Assembly: GCA_942492855.1 (NCBI GenBank)
Contig: OW818647.1
Location: forward strand, 868,001 to 932,000
DNA: 64,000 bases
From: G963677485 sp942492855
GTDB lineage: Bacteria > Armatimonadota > HRBIN16
Reading direction: 5' to 3'
Of the stretch, positions 8,833 to 17,793 are shown piece after piece. The notes under the pieces are model-generated. The model saw only the letters and a list, made by a program, of their open reading frames with translations. It was not told the origin of the DNA and searched no databases. The position numbers were made by a program, and so were the translations under genes. Each line of letters starts with the position of its first letter. The stretch's first letter is position 1.

Positions 8833-8882
8833 CATCCATAACACGTGATGTGTGCCGATTTCCATCTGGTGTGGCTGGGCAA

Positions 8883-9527
8883 ACAAATTCGCAGCAGCGA
8901 TGCCCGTTGTGGTCATCCGCAATGATCAATGACCAGTAGAACACGGGCACACCACAAAGCAACAATCCGGGCATCGGACGGATCGGTCGAATCCGACCGA
9001 TAGTGTAGGGGCGACCGGCGGTCGCCCACTCTACTGTGGTCTCAAATAATGGCTAGGGGCGATTCGCGAATCGCCCTTCCTGCGCCGAAGAGTAGCCACC
9101 ATCCATGATGGGAGTACTGGCACGAAGGGTAATCAATCCACAGATGGCGCAGATTACACAGATTAAGTAATGACCGCGCCGGATTCTCGGTACGCTTGCA
9201 CTGACTATGTAGCCCATCTCCGGCGCGGTCTGGCATACAAGGGGCGACCGGCGGTCGCCCTACCCAGGCGTACTGCCCGATCCAGTGACGCAAGAAGGGC
9301 GGTTCGCGAACCGCCCCTACAATTATATACGGGGTGATAAGGGGCATTGATGGCGTACTAGGAGCGACCGGCGGTCGCCCTCAAGGCGGATGACCACAAG
9401 GGTCATACCCTCCGGATCAATTAGCATGTGGGCGATTGGCCTGAACATGCTGATGCAGGATTTGCCCACTTATGCTTCGAAACTACCTGTAATGACATCT
9501 GTCTCTACTCAACCAGGAGGGATACCT
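8883..9527. repeat. Gene-free stretch with a cluster of short GC-rich palindromes
   Basis: About 645 bases without a credible gene. It holds GGGCGACCGGCGGTCGCCC at 9009-9027 and 9242-9260, with a near-copy at 9362-9380. GGGCGATTCGCGAATCGCCC lies at 9057-9076 and GGGCGGTTCGCGAACCGCCC at 9297-9316. A 12-bp inverted repeat GACCGCGCCGGA lies at 9172-9183 / 9219-9230. The spacers carry GGGCATCGGACGGATC-type and ACAGATTACACAGATT-type modules that recur elsewhere in the window. The promoter of the GH38 gene must lie in or just after this stretch. Confidence 0.85.
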
Positions 9528-12467
9528 ATGCCCAGTTATCAAACACGCATCGCCAAGTTTCTACCCAGATTCCGCGATCATATTTATGCAAACAGCTACA
9601 CCGTCATCGCCCCATTAGATTGGCAGGCGTGGCGCACCAAAGAGCCTGTGCCCTACTCCGAACGCATGTCCGGCGAACCCATCGATGCTAAAGTGGGTGA
9701 AAACTGGGGTGAACTGTTCGACTGCGCCTGGTTCCACCTCACCGGCACCGTTCCGGCCGAAGCCGCTGGCCAGCAGGTCGTGCTGCTCATCGACCTGGGT
9801 GGAGAAGGCCTGGTGGTGGATGCTGACGGCAACCCCGTGATCGGCACCACGAACGTGAAGGCACACGTGAAAAACGCCCTGGGATGCGAGGGCAAGCGTG
9901 TGGTGCCCTTCGCCAACCCGGCCAACGGCGGTGAAGCGGTGGACATATGGATGGACGCCGGGGCCAACAGCCTGTTCGGCGCACACGGCACGTGGGGACC
10001 ATACAAGCAGCCCAATATCGCCATCAAGAACCCACAGATGGCTGCGCTCTACTACGACTTCGAGGTGCTGCTGGACCTTTACACCGTGTTGCCCGAAGGC
10101 TCCGCCCGCAAGGCGCAGATACTCACCGCGCTGTGTGATGTATTCCAGGGTATGAGGGTGTTCAACGAAGTTGAAGCCGAATGGGCTCGCGGTCTCCTGG
10201 CCCCCGAACTAAGTAAAAAGGGCGGTGACGCCACCCTCACCATCGGGGCCGGCGGACACGCGCACATCGACCTCGCATGGCTCTGGCCGATTCGCGAGAC
10301 CATCCGTAAAGGCGCACGCACCTTCGCAACCGCGCTGCGCATGATGGAGCGTTACCCCGAATACGTGTTTGTGCAGAGCCAGCCCCAGATTTACGAATGG
10401 ATGGAGCAACACTACCCCAGCGTATATGCCGAAATAGAGAAGCGCGTAGCAGAAGGCCGATGGGAACCCCTCGGCGGTCTGTGGGTGGAGATTGACACCA
10501 ACCTGCCATGCGGGGAATCTCTGGTTCGCCAGTTGCTTTACGGCAAGAACTACTTCCGCGAGAAGTTCGGCATCGACAGCAAGATCGTGTGGTTGCCCGA
10601 CAGCTTCGGATATACCGGCAGTCTGCCTCAGGTCATGAAACTGGCCGGCATCGATCTGTTTATCACGCAGAAGCTTAGTTGGGACAGCTATAAAACCTAT
10701 CCGCACCACAGCTTCTGGTGGGCCGGTATCGATGGATCCGAGGTGATGACTCACCTGCTGCCCGAGGACACCTATAATGGCAGTGCCACCCCAACCTCAG
10801 CCTATGTTTCCGAGCAGCGTTATATAGATAAAGGTGTCAGCGAGGCGGCGTATATGGCGTTCGGCATCGGCGATGGCGGTGGTGGTCCGGGTGAAGAGCA
10901 TCTGGAGCGCCTGCAACGGATAGGCAACCTGTTGGGTCTGCCCCGCGTGAAGCAGGAGTGGTGCGGCGACTTCATGACCAGGTTCGCCAAGGATGCCCAC
11001 CGCTTCCAGCGATGGCAGGGTGAGCTCTACCTGGCGCACCATCAGGGCACCTACACCACGCAAGCCCGCAACAAGAAGTGGAACCGCAAGATCGAGCTCA
11101 TGCTGCGTGATTGCGAGATGCTCAGCACCTGGGCCAGCAGCGTAAACGGCCTTGAGTATCCGAAAGCGGAACTGGAAAAAATCTGGAAAGAGGTGCTGCT
11201 CTACCAGTTCCATGACATCATCCCCGGCAGCAGTATCACCCGCGTATACGACGAAAGCCGAGAGCGCTACGCCGCCATGGCTGAGCAAGTCTGCGCGCTG
11301 ACCAGCACCGCGCTGGCCTCACTGGGCCAGGGCTCTGTGGGCGTCTTCAACAGCCTAAACTGGCTGCGTAGCGAGTGGGTGAAGACCGACGGCGGATGGC
11401 AGTGGGCACAGGCCCCCTCTTGCGGCTTCGGAATCCTCAGCCAGGAGGCGGTTCCTCAGGTCACGGCCACCGAGACGCTGCTGGAGAACGAGCTGGTGCG
11501 CGCCGAGTTTGACGCCAGCGGCAACCTCATCAGCATGTTCGACAAGAAGACTGGCTTCGAGGCGCTCGAGTCACCCAGCAACCAGCTCCGTATCTATGAC
11601 GACCCCGGCGATGCTTGGGACTTCCCCATCTGGATATCTGACCAGATGCCCCAGTATATGGAGCTCGTGGAGCAGTGCGCTTATGTAGACGGCCCGCAAG
11701 CGGTGCTGAAGCAGGTTCGTCACTACGGCGAGAGCAGCTTGACTCAGTGGATCACCCTCACAGCCGGATCAGCAAGTCTGGAGTTCCGCACCGAATGTGA
11801 CTGGAAGGACGCCGCGAAGCAACTCCGCGCGGACTTCGACACCACCATCCATACCAACGCCGCCGACTGCGAAATCCAGTTTGGCACTATCCAGCGGCCG
11901 ACCCACCAAAACACTGTGTGGGAGTACAGCATGTTTGAGGTCTGCGCCCATCGATGGGTGGACCTGAGCGAGCGGTCACGTGGTGTGGCGGTGCTGAACG
12001 ACTGCAAGTATGGCCACGCCTTCCACCAGGGTCAGATCAGCCTGCATCTGCTGCGCACACCGGGCGATCCCGACCCCGTGGCTGACCGTGCCCAGCACAG
12101 CTTCACCTACGCGTTGTATCCGCATACCGGTGACTACGTGAAGGGTAGAGTGCGTGAAGCCGCGCATGAGCTGAACAGCCCGCTGCGGGTTTTGGAGAGC
12201 GGCAGCAAAGGCAGCCTGCTGAAGCTAAGCTCCGCCAGCGTCTATATCGAGGCGATCAAGCGAGCGGAAGACGGCGAGGGTCTGATCGTGCGCCTGTATG
12301 AGGGCACCGGTGCCGATGTGGACTGCCTGGTGACATGCGGTCTGCCTGTAGCGTCTGCCACGGTCGTGAACCTCATGGAGGAGCCGATCGAGGCCGTGGA
12401 GGTGCAGGACGCCACCATCGCGCTCAGCTTCCGCCCATTTGAGATCAAGAGCCTGCAACTGGTGTAG
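9528..12467 (+). CDS. Alpha-mannosidase, glycoside hydrolase family 38
   Basis: The 979-residue cytoplasmic enzyme (no signal peptide) should release terminal alpha-linked mannose from oligosaccharides by a retaining, metal-dependent mechanism. Family hallmarks are visible: HAHIDLAWLWP with putative zinc ligands His246 and Asp248, WLPDSFGYTG with the expected nucleophile Asp358, and the HDIIPGSSI loop. The C-terminal half is the beta-rich GH38 C domain. Length is normal for bacterial GH38 enzymes. I start it at ATG 9528, which has CAGGAGGGATACCT directly upstream; the 46 in-frame codons upstream lack a ribosome site and run into repeat-rich DNA. It is alone on its strand, followed by a terminator at 12551. 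A role in using mannose-containing glycans fits the surrounding sugar genes. Confidence 0.93.
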   Translation: MPSYQTRIAKFLPRFRDHIYANSYTVIAPLDWQAWRTKEPVPYSERMSGEPIDAKVGENWGELFDCAWFHLTGTVPAEAAGQQVVLLIDLGGEGLVVDADGNPVIGTTNVKAHVKNALGCEGKRVVPFANPANGGEAVDIWMDAGANSLFGAHGTWGPYKQPNIAIKNPQMAALYYDFEVLLDLYTVLPEGSARKAQILTALCDVFQGMRVFNEVEAEWARGLLAPELSKKGGDATLTIGAGGHAHIDLAWLWPIRETIRKGARTFATALRMMERYPEYVFVQSQPQIYEWMEQHYPSVYAEIEKRVAEGRWEPLGGLWVEIDTNLPCGESLVRQLLYGKNYFREKFGIDSKIVWLPDSFGYTGSLPQVMKLAGIDLFITQKLSWDSYKTYPHHSFWWAGIDGSEVMTHLLPEDTYNGSATPTSAYVSEQRYIDKGVSEAAYMAFGIGDGGGGPGEEHLERLQRIGNLLGLPRVKQEWCGDFMTRFAKDAHRFQRWQGELYLAHHQGTYTTQARNKKWNRKIELMLRDCEMLSTWASSVNGLEYPKAELEKIWKEVLLYQFHDIIPGSSITRVYDESRERYAAMAEQVCALTSTALASLGQGSVGVFNSLNWLRSEWVKTDGGWQWAQAPSCGFGILSQEAVPQVTATETLLENELVRAEFDASGNLISMFDKKTGFEALESPSNQLRIYDDPGDAWDFPIWISDQMPQYMELVEQCAYVDGPQAVLKQVRHYGESSLTQWITLTAGSASLEFRTECDWKDAAKQLRADFDTTIHTNAADCEIQFGTIQRPTHQNTVWEYSMFEVCAHRWVDLSERSRGVAVLNDCKYGHAFHQGQISLHLLRTPGDPDPVADRAQHSFTYALYPHTGDYVKGRVREAAHELNSPLRVLESGSKGSLLKLSSASVYIEAIKRAEDGEGLIVRLYEGTGADVDCLVTCGLPVASATVVNLMEEPIEAVEVQDATIALSFRPFEIKSLQLV

Positions 12468-12509
12468 GGTCGGGGTCTCCCCGACCGGGCCGTTTATGGG
12501 CAATCCGCC

Positions 12510-12638
12510 CGTTCCAAGGGCAAGCACAGGGGCTTGCCCCTACAACAACTCACCCCCAGCGCATCCGCGCCGGGGGTGTGTTTTTATTGATCGGTCCGAT
12601 CCGTCATACCCGTCCAATTGGGCGACCGCGGGTCGCCC
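12510..12638. repeat. Composite intergenic repeat, copy 1 (with terminator)
   Basis: A mosaic of about 129 bases: a GGGCAAGCACAGGGGCTTGCC palindrome-type module, a terminator hairpin, a GATCCGTCAT-type module and a GGGCGACCGCGGGTCGCCC palindrome. The same order of modules recurs at 14655-14783 with only scattered differences, so the block was copied as a unit. Confidence 0.8.
12551..12587 (+). terminator. Rho-independent terminator after the GH38 gene
   Basis: The stem CACCCCCagCGC pairs with GCGccGGGGGTG and is followed by TGTTTTTATT on the plus strand, 84 bases after the alpha-mannosidase stop. It is embedded in the composite repeat copied at 14655. Confidence 0.8.
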
Positions 12639-12778
12639 CGCGGTGGACATGCCCGAGGTGAACGGTTGGTAACCAGGCGACAAACACCACGGATATCAGC
12701 TCAGCCTATTACCCACCAATATCTGCGGAGTCAGTAGACGCAGATTCCGCGACATAAATGTCTCGGCTATTGATCATC

Positions 12779-13167
12779 AAGCCTGCTGAAGCAGTCTGAG
12801 TACAGCCACCATACACACGACTGGGCGTAGCCCGGCAGCCTGCTTCAGCAGGCTTGGCTGGTCAATAGCCATGTGCTTTAGCGCAGTCTATTACCCACAT
12901 GTCGGAGCGTGGTGTTTTATCGTTATATGATGGTGTATGCCACTCCGCCGCGCCCTGAAGGACGGCGGCTTCTTATCCGAAAAGCCGTCTAAAGACGTCT
13001 GAAATACCGAGACACCAAGTGCAATGACACCATACCTCACCGTTTCTACACGTTCTCAAACCAGATTTCATGCCTGCAGCCGGCTTCCAGCCGGCTTACC
13101 GGTTAATAAGCCGCCGTCCTTCAGGGCGCGGCGGGGAGATGTGGGTAATAGCCATGTGCTTTAGCGC
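12779..13167. repeat. Nested inverted-repeat element (MITE-like)
   Basis: Several inverted repeats are nested. The 15-bp arms AAGCCTGCTGAAGCA lie at 12779-12793 / 12841-12855. A perfect 27-bp pair lies at 12945-12971 / 13108-13134. The outer 13-bp arms CTATTACCCACAT lie at 12888-12900 / 13139-13151. The 21-base word beginning AATAGCCATGTGC occurs in direct orientation at 12864-12884 and 13147-13167, flanking the element. No coding frame inside is convincing. This accounts for most of the 800-base gap between the GH38 gene and the next gene. Confidence 0.75.
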
Positions 13168-13266
13168 GTGGCATGGCGGAATGTAGAAATTTTCAACGCA
13201 CGACCATCATCCGTATAGGTGGGTAATAGTCTGCATAACAGCCTGCGGTGTCATGCAGTAAAGCTC

Positions 13267-14625
13267 TTACCGCTGCTTATGAATCCAGCCAGCGATGTCA
13301 TTTACCACCTGTTCTGACACATTACCTGGCATAACATACTCAGTTTGGGTGATTCTGCCTTCGCCTTGAACATAATAATGATTCAGCTTTGGATAGTTTT
13401 TTATCGTCACGCTTGACTTCGAACCAAGGGCCTCTGACCAGATTCGGTTATCCTCTTCTGTCGTATCATAATCACGTCCCGTCTGTAGCATGAGAATCGG
13501 TTGTTTCAGGCTCTTTGCCATACCTGCAGCGTCATAATCTTTAAGATCAAGCCAATAGGATACAGGCAAGTAGAGAACCCTCCTCGAGCTGTCTGATGCA
13601 GGTGTCAGCATGGCGATCTCAGCCTTGGCCCTCCTTATGTCGGCGACCAGCTTCTTAGAATCAGCAGAAAGAACTGGTTCAGATACCTGCAGCTTGTAAA
13701 CTACACCATCTAAAATGACATCTTCTGGTCGGCGCGCGATGGCTGCGCTCAATATCATACCAGCGATATCAGGGTGTTCCTTACCAACCCTGGGAAGCAA
13801 ATACCCGCTATAATCATGCCCCAAAACATAGATTCGTTTTTGATCTATCTCCTTACGCTTTCGGCATAAAGCAATAGCAGCATCTACAACACCGGTCTCC
13901 TCGTCCTTGGCTGTCCAATTTTCGGTGATCGCAACGATTTCTTTGAGGTTGTCCTTGTAACTTGACAAACCATCGTAACGCAGAACCGCAATACCCTGAG
14001 AAGCTAACCCCCCTGCAATATCTCTATACGGTCTATTCATGCTATATGAACTATCTCGGTCACCCATGCTCGTTGCCGGAACCAAAATGACGACGGGGCA
14101 CCGTTTATCAGTGACGGGCAAGGCGAGTATTCCATGGAGCTGCCACTTCTGGTGCTTTATAATTATGGTGCGTTCCACGTACCTGTCTTCGTGAACATAG
14201 GAAGGTGATGCATATGGCGGATTTAGCGAGTTATTGGCTGTAAACTTTATCATGCCTATCGTATTGTAGTCCGTTAACCAAACACTTACGTCCCACACAA
14301 ACTTTTCGAATTTCAGGGTCACAACTACAACGGCGCGTCCTTCTCTGGTCTCTTGCCATGTTTTTGTACGACCGATGAAGGCACCTGATTTTTCAGATAT
14401 CTCTTTCCAGTTAAGCCGTATTCGATCTTCCGAAAGAAGACCTTTCACCTTGCCATCGATGTTTTTGGTCGCAGAAGCGAAATCACCTCGTGCAATCGCG
14501 TCCACCATATCTTCAGCCACTTTATGGCCCGATTTATCTGCACAACCTGTCGCAACAATCAACGCGATAAATGCAAACAATACAACGGCAGCACGGCACA
14601 GTGTCTTGACCACTCGATGATTCAT
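13267..14625 (-). CDS. Putative lipoprotein alpha/beta hydrolase with N-terminal DUF3887-like domain
   Basis: The protein has 452 residues. A hydrophobic leader ends in ...IVATGC, so Cys28 may be lipidated. Residues of about 35-130 look like a DUF3887 small alpha+beta domain (EDMVDAIARGDFASATKNI). The rest is an alpha/beta hydrolase resembling dienelactone-hydrolase-type esterases: VILVPATSMGDRD, an IAVLRYDG strand, a nucleophile elbow, a TGRDYD acid region and LNHYYV with the likely catalytic His. The elbow reads GHDYSG, with Asp271 where esterases have Ser. An Asp nucleophile occurs in epoxide hydrolases and haloalkane dehalogenases, so either chemistry or activity may differ from an esterase. 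The gene stands alone, with weak ribosome-site sequence (CGGGGTAG) before ATG 14625. The substrate is unknown. Confidence 0.72.
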   Translation of the reverse strand: MNHRVVKTLCRAAVVLFAFIALIVATGCADKSGHKVAEDMVDAIARGDFASATKNIDGKVKGLLSEDRIRLNWKEISEKSGAFIGRTKTWQETREGRAVVVVTLKFEKFVWDVSVWLTDYNTIGMIKFTANNSLNPPYASPSYVHEDRYVERTIIIKHQKWQLHGILALPVTDKRCPVVILVPATSMGDRDSSYSMNRPYRDIAGGLASQGIAVLRYDGLSSYKDNLKEIVAITENWTAKDEETGVVDAAIALCRKRKEIDQKRIYVLGHDYSGYLLPRVGKEHPDIAGMILSAAIARRPEDVILDGVVYKLQVSEPVLSADSKKLVADIRRAKAEIAMLTPASDSSRRVLYLPVSYWLDLKDYDAAGMAKSLKQPILMLQTGRDYDTTEEDNRIWSEALGSKSSVTIKNYPKLNHYYVQGEGRITQTEYVMPGNVSEQVVNDIAGWIHKQR

Positions 14626-14654
14626 TTTCTACCCCGTTTTTTCTTCTGCTAAGG

Positions 14655-14783
14655 CGTTCCACGGGCAAGCACAGGGGCTTGCCCCTAAAGACACACCCCC
14701 AGCGCTTCCGCACTGGGGGTGTGTTTTATTGATCCGCCCGATCCGTCATATCCGTCCTATCGGGCGACCGCTGGTCGCCCCTA
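14655..14783. repeat. Composite intergenic repeat, copy 2 (with terminator-like hairpin)
   Basis: The same module order as 12510-12638. Its hairpin at 14691-14728 (CACACCCCCAG with CTGGGGGTGTG, then TTTTATT) points to the plus strand although both neighbouring genes are on the minus strand. It therefore looks carried along with the repeat rather than serving a local plus-strand gene. Confidence 0.8.
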
Positions 14784-14794
14784 CGCGGGAACCC

Positions 14795-15820
14795 CTACAG
14801 CTTGACGCGGCAGCCGTTCTCGGTGCTTTCGTAGCAGGCCAGGATCATGCGCAGGCTATCGCGGCCGTCCTCTGCGGTGCAGATGGGGTCGCGCTTGCCG
14901 TGCAGCCAGATCGACAGAGGCTCTGCCAGCCCGGGAATGCGCTCGCCCTGGGTGCGGATGGTGTTCTCTTGATGCCAGGCCGGCTCGCCCGCCAGGAACC
15001 ACTTCAATGAGATACCACCTTCAGGACGCAGACCGCTGCTGGGGCCGTCGCCGTAGTTCTGCACGATCATGCCCTTTTCGCACAGGATCTCGGTGGTGTT
15101 CTCACCGGTCACGCTGGTGAAGCTGCTGACCACTTCAGCGATGAGCCCGCTGTCGTAGCGCAGGACGGCGATGCCGTTGTCGTTCTTCACTTTGGGGTTG
15201 ACAATGGTGCTGATCTCCGCGGTGATGGAAGCCGGCACGCCTAGAAGCCAGTGTAGCATGTCCATCGGGTGAGAGGCGTCATCCGCCCAGATGTCGCGGT
15301 TCAGTTCGGCGGAATTGTGCCAGGTATTTTCAAAACCAGGCCAGGTGTGGGTGGAGAGGCAGTGGCGTCGGCGGGCCATCAAAATCTTGCCAAAGTCATT
15401 GGTCGCCAGCAGCTCTTTCATGCGCAGGTTCTCGGGGTCTACGCGCATCTGCCAGGCCATGGTGAAGCGGGTGTTGTTGGCGTTCACGGCCTCCACGATG
15501 GCATCGGCCTGCTCAAGGGTCAACGCCATGGGCTTCTGCAAGATCACCGCTTTGCCGGCGTTCGCGGCTTTCACAACCAGCTCGGCGTGAAAGGCGGTCT
15601 CGCTGGCCACCACTACGGCCTCGATAGATTTATCGTTAAGTATTTCATCAAGCTCTGCTACGCAGGGGATATTAAACTGGGTGGCGAAGGTCTGGGCGCG
15701 CTCCGGCTGGCGGTCCCAGCAGCTCACCACTTCGATATCTAGTTCCGGTCTCTGCTGCCACACATTCACATAGCTGTTCACGTGGCCGTGGGCCAATCCG
15801 GTAATCGCGACTCGAACCAT
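14795..15820 (-). CDS. Gfo/Idh/MocA-family NAD(P)-dependent sugar oxidoreductase
   Basis: The protein has 341 residues. It begins MVRVAITGLAHGHVNSY, the Rossmann-type dinucleotide-binding start, although the loop reads GLAHGH instead of the common GxGxxG. It continues with LQKPMALTLEQAD, matching the family's EKP motif with the Lys that contacts cofactor and substrate (Gln here replaces Glu). The second half is the alpha/beta substrate domain (GWHDASHPMD-like WADDASHPMDMLHWLLG). ATG 15820 has GGAGG 8 bases upstream; a longer in-frame extension to 15970 is poorly supported. Family members oxidise or reduce sugars and inositols, but the substrate cannot be read from sequence. It stands as a single gene beside other sugar genes. 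Confidence 0.85.
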   Translation of the reverse strand: MVRVAITGLAHGHVNSYVNVWQQRPELDIEVVSCWDRQPERAQTFATQFNIPCVAELDEILNDKSIEAVVVASETAFHAELVVKAANAGKAVILQKPMALTLEQADAIVEAVNANNTRFTMAWQMRVDPENLRMKELLATNDFGKILMARRRHCLSTHTWPGFENTWHNSAELNRDIWADDASHPMDMLHWLLGVPASITAEISTIVNPKVKNDNGIAVLRYDSGLIAEVVSSFTSVTGENTTEILCEKGMIVQNYGDGPSSGLRPEGGISLKWFLAGEPAWHQENTIRTQGERIPGLAEPLSIWLHGKRDPICTAEDGRDSLRMILACYESTENGCRVKL

Positions 15821-16089
15821 TGGTTGCCTCCGATTTGGGGTGTTGTTGCCAACAATATAGCACAATAGCGGATGAACTGCCAGTGCTGATGCAAGCAGTG
15901 CGCTGGCTACACAAGAAGATATCATGCGAAATTTGTTTTTAAAACTGAAGCATTTCATGAATCTGATCACTATTATATGAGTTACAAGGTATCATATAAT
16001 ACGCTAATCTGTTACGGCAGTCAGTCACACCGGCTTTACCAACTGGGTAAGGTATATTTTCTTCTATTGAATGACTGGAGGTTGCTCTC

Positions 16090-17674
16090 ATGATTCGACG
16101 GATTCTTTCACGAGTGATCATCACCATCATGTTAATGTGTGTGGGTTCATTCACCTGCCTGGCTTTTCCAAAAGCCGAGATCAGTGTCACTGGTATACCT
16201 GATCCGGTTAAGAACGGCGATCTGCTCAGGGGGTCGGTCAGCATCACGTTGACCGAGTTCACTGCACCGGTCAAGATATCGGTGTATGTCACGGTAGACG
16301 GTAAAAATGCTGAGGTCACGCTTGTGAATAGAACAAACGGCGTTCACAAGGTTGCACTCTCGACCGATGCTCCAATCCGCATCGACAAGCAGCCGACCGC
16401 CTACTCGACCAAGGTTACGATCAACGCCATGATATTCACGACGAACCCTGACCCATACTTCACCCAGCGAATCGTCCCCATCAATGTGACAGGTGCTCCC
16501 AGCAAGACGATTAGGTTTATAGACGCCGACTGTACAGCGAAAACAGGCGGACGCGTTGGCGACAAATGCACCCTGATGCTGAAATATGCTGTGGTGAACC
16601 ACGGCAAGGCCGAAAATGTATCTGTCACAGAGACCGTAAGTGTCACGGGGCCTCAAAGCATCAAAATCGCTCCCATCAAACGCACCCTGCCCAAGTTGAA
16701 GGGGAGCTCGATCGTTACTTCGAACAGCTCCGCGGTGGTTTTGAAGCAAGCCGGGACCTACTACTGGACGGTCACTGTGCAGGCTCCAGGGTACCAATCG
16801 TCGGCCTACAAGACCACTACCATAATAAAACCAGAGCAAACCACGCGTAAGCTGAGCATAATCAAGGCACAGGTCACCCCTCAAAGTGCAAAGACGGGGT
16901 CCCCTATCAGTTTCGCGGCAACCATATCTACTGCTGCCGACTTTCAAGAGGCAATACCGGTGGCCATAAAGTCTGTCATCACAGGCCCAGAGAACGCGGA
17001 AGACTCGCAGTCACTTGCGTTTACGAATGCCAGTAAAGGTAAAGAGACTGCGCTTCCTCCGGACATTTAACACACCAGGTAAATACACCTGGAAAATGAC
17101 AGCTAAGTCACCTAGCATGCCCGATGCCACAGAAACAGCCTATTTCACGGTCACAAAGGCACCGAAACGCGAGATTCGGGAAGGAGCTCAGTGGTGGGTG
17201 TGCGATAAACCGGTGGTGACCACTCAGGATCATTACAGCAACTGGAAAGAAACCCCAGCGCCCGAAGGCATGACCGTTGACTTGGAAGCCAACACCGTGA
17301 CCTTTGAAGTGATGGAAAAAGGTCGCAAGGTCACCAATATCATCCGGTTCACGCCGCCTGATCTGCGGCTGCAGAGCGGCTGGGAGGTGGAGCTTCAGCT
17401 TTCGTGCATGGAAACAAACCCGGACCACGCCGCCTTTTCCGCCTCATGGGATGCCGACGGCATCAACCCAGCCGGTTTTACGATGACCAATGGATCAGTG
17501 CTGAGCGTTCCCAATAGGAAACACGCAGACGGCAGCAGTATGCTTTCCGGAACGACACCGCTGGAGTTCAATCCCAGCTCATCAAAACCATATTTCAGCC
17601 TGCTTGTCTGCCAAAGTGGAGGTTCAAATCGGGCGATCACCATCTGGTGGCGCTACCATAAGGGAGCGAAGTAG
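16090..17674 (+). pseudogene. Frameshifted secreted Ig-like protein, paralogue of the next gene
   Basis: The first frame (16090-17070) encodes a signal peptide (LSRVIITIMLMCVGSFTCLA) and Ig-like beta domains, then stops after ETALPPDI. The homologous C-terminal half continues in the next frame (from about 17054 to 17674). Aligned with the paralogue at 17794, the phases join exactly if one base is removed around 17050-17054 (ACTGCGCTTCC). The joined protein would have about 527 residues, matching the paralogue's 533. A GGAGG ribosome site precedes ATG 16090. The single-base insertion may be a real inactivating mutation or a sequencing error. I see no slippery run or stimulatory structure that would support programmed frameshifting. 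The downstream half retains the GAQWWVCDKP family signature. Confidence 0.8.
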
Positions 17675-17793
17675 TATTCCGATGTAAGCGCATGCGCGAA
17701 ACCCAGCACAGCGGATCAGTCCGATTCGCCATATCCGTCAGATGCCATAGAATAGGCCAAAATCTACCATATGATATCCGAGGAAAACACATT

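Noticed and set aside
9390..9527. N-terminal extension of the alpha-mannosidase
   Set aside because: No ribosome site precedes ATG 9390 and the extension shows no GH38 similarity, whereas ATG 9528 has a strong site.
17041..17070. Programmed +1 frameshifting in the 16090 gene
   Set aside because: There is no slippery codon run, internal Shine-Dalgarno or stable downstream structure at the joint, and the intact paralogue does without it. Mutation or error is simpler.
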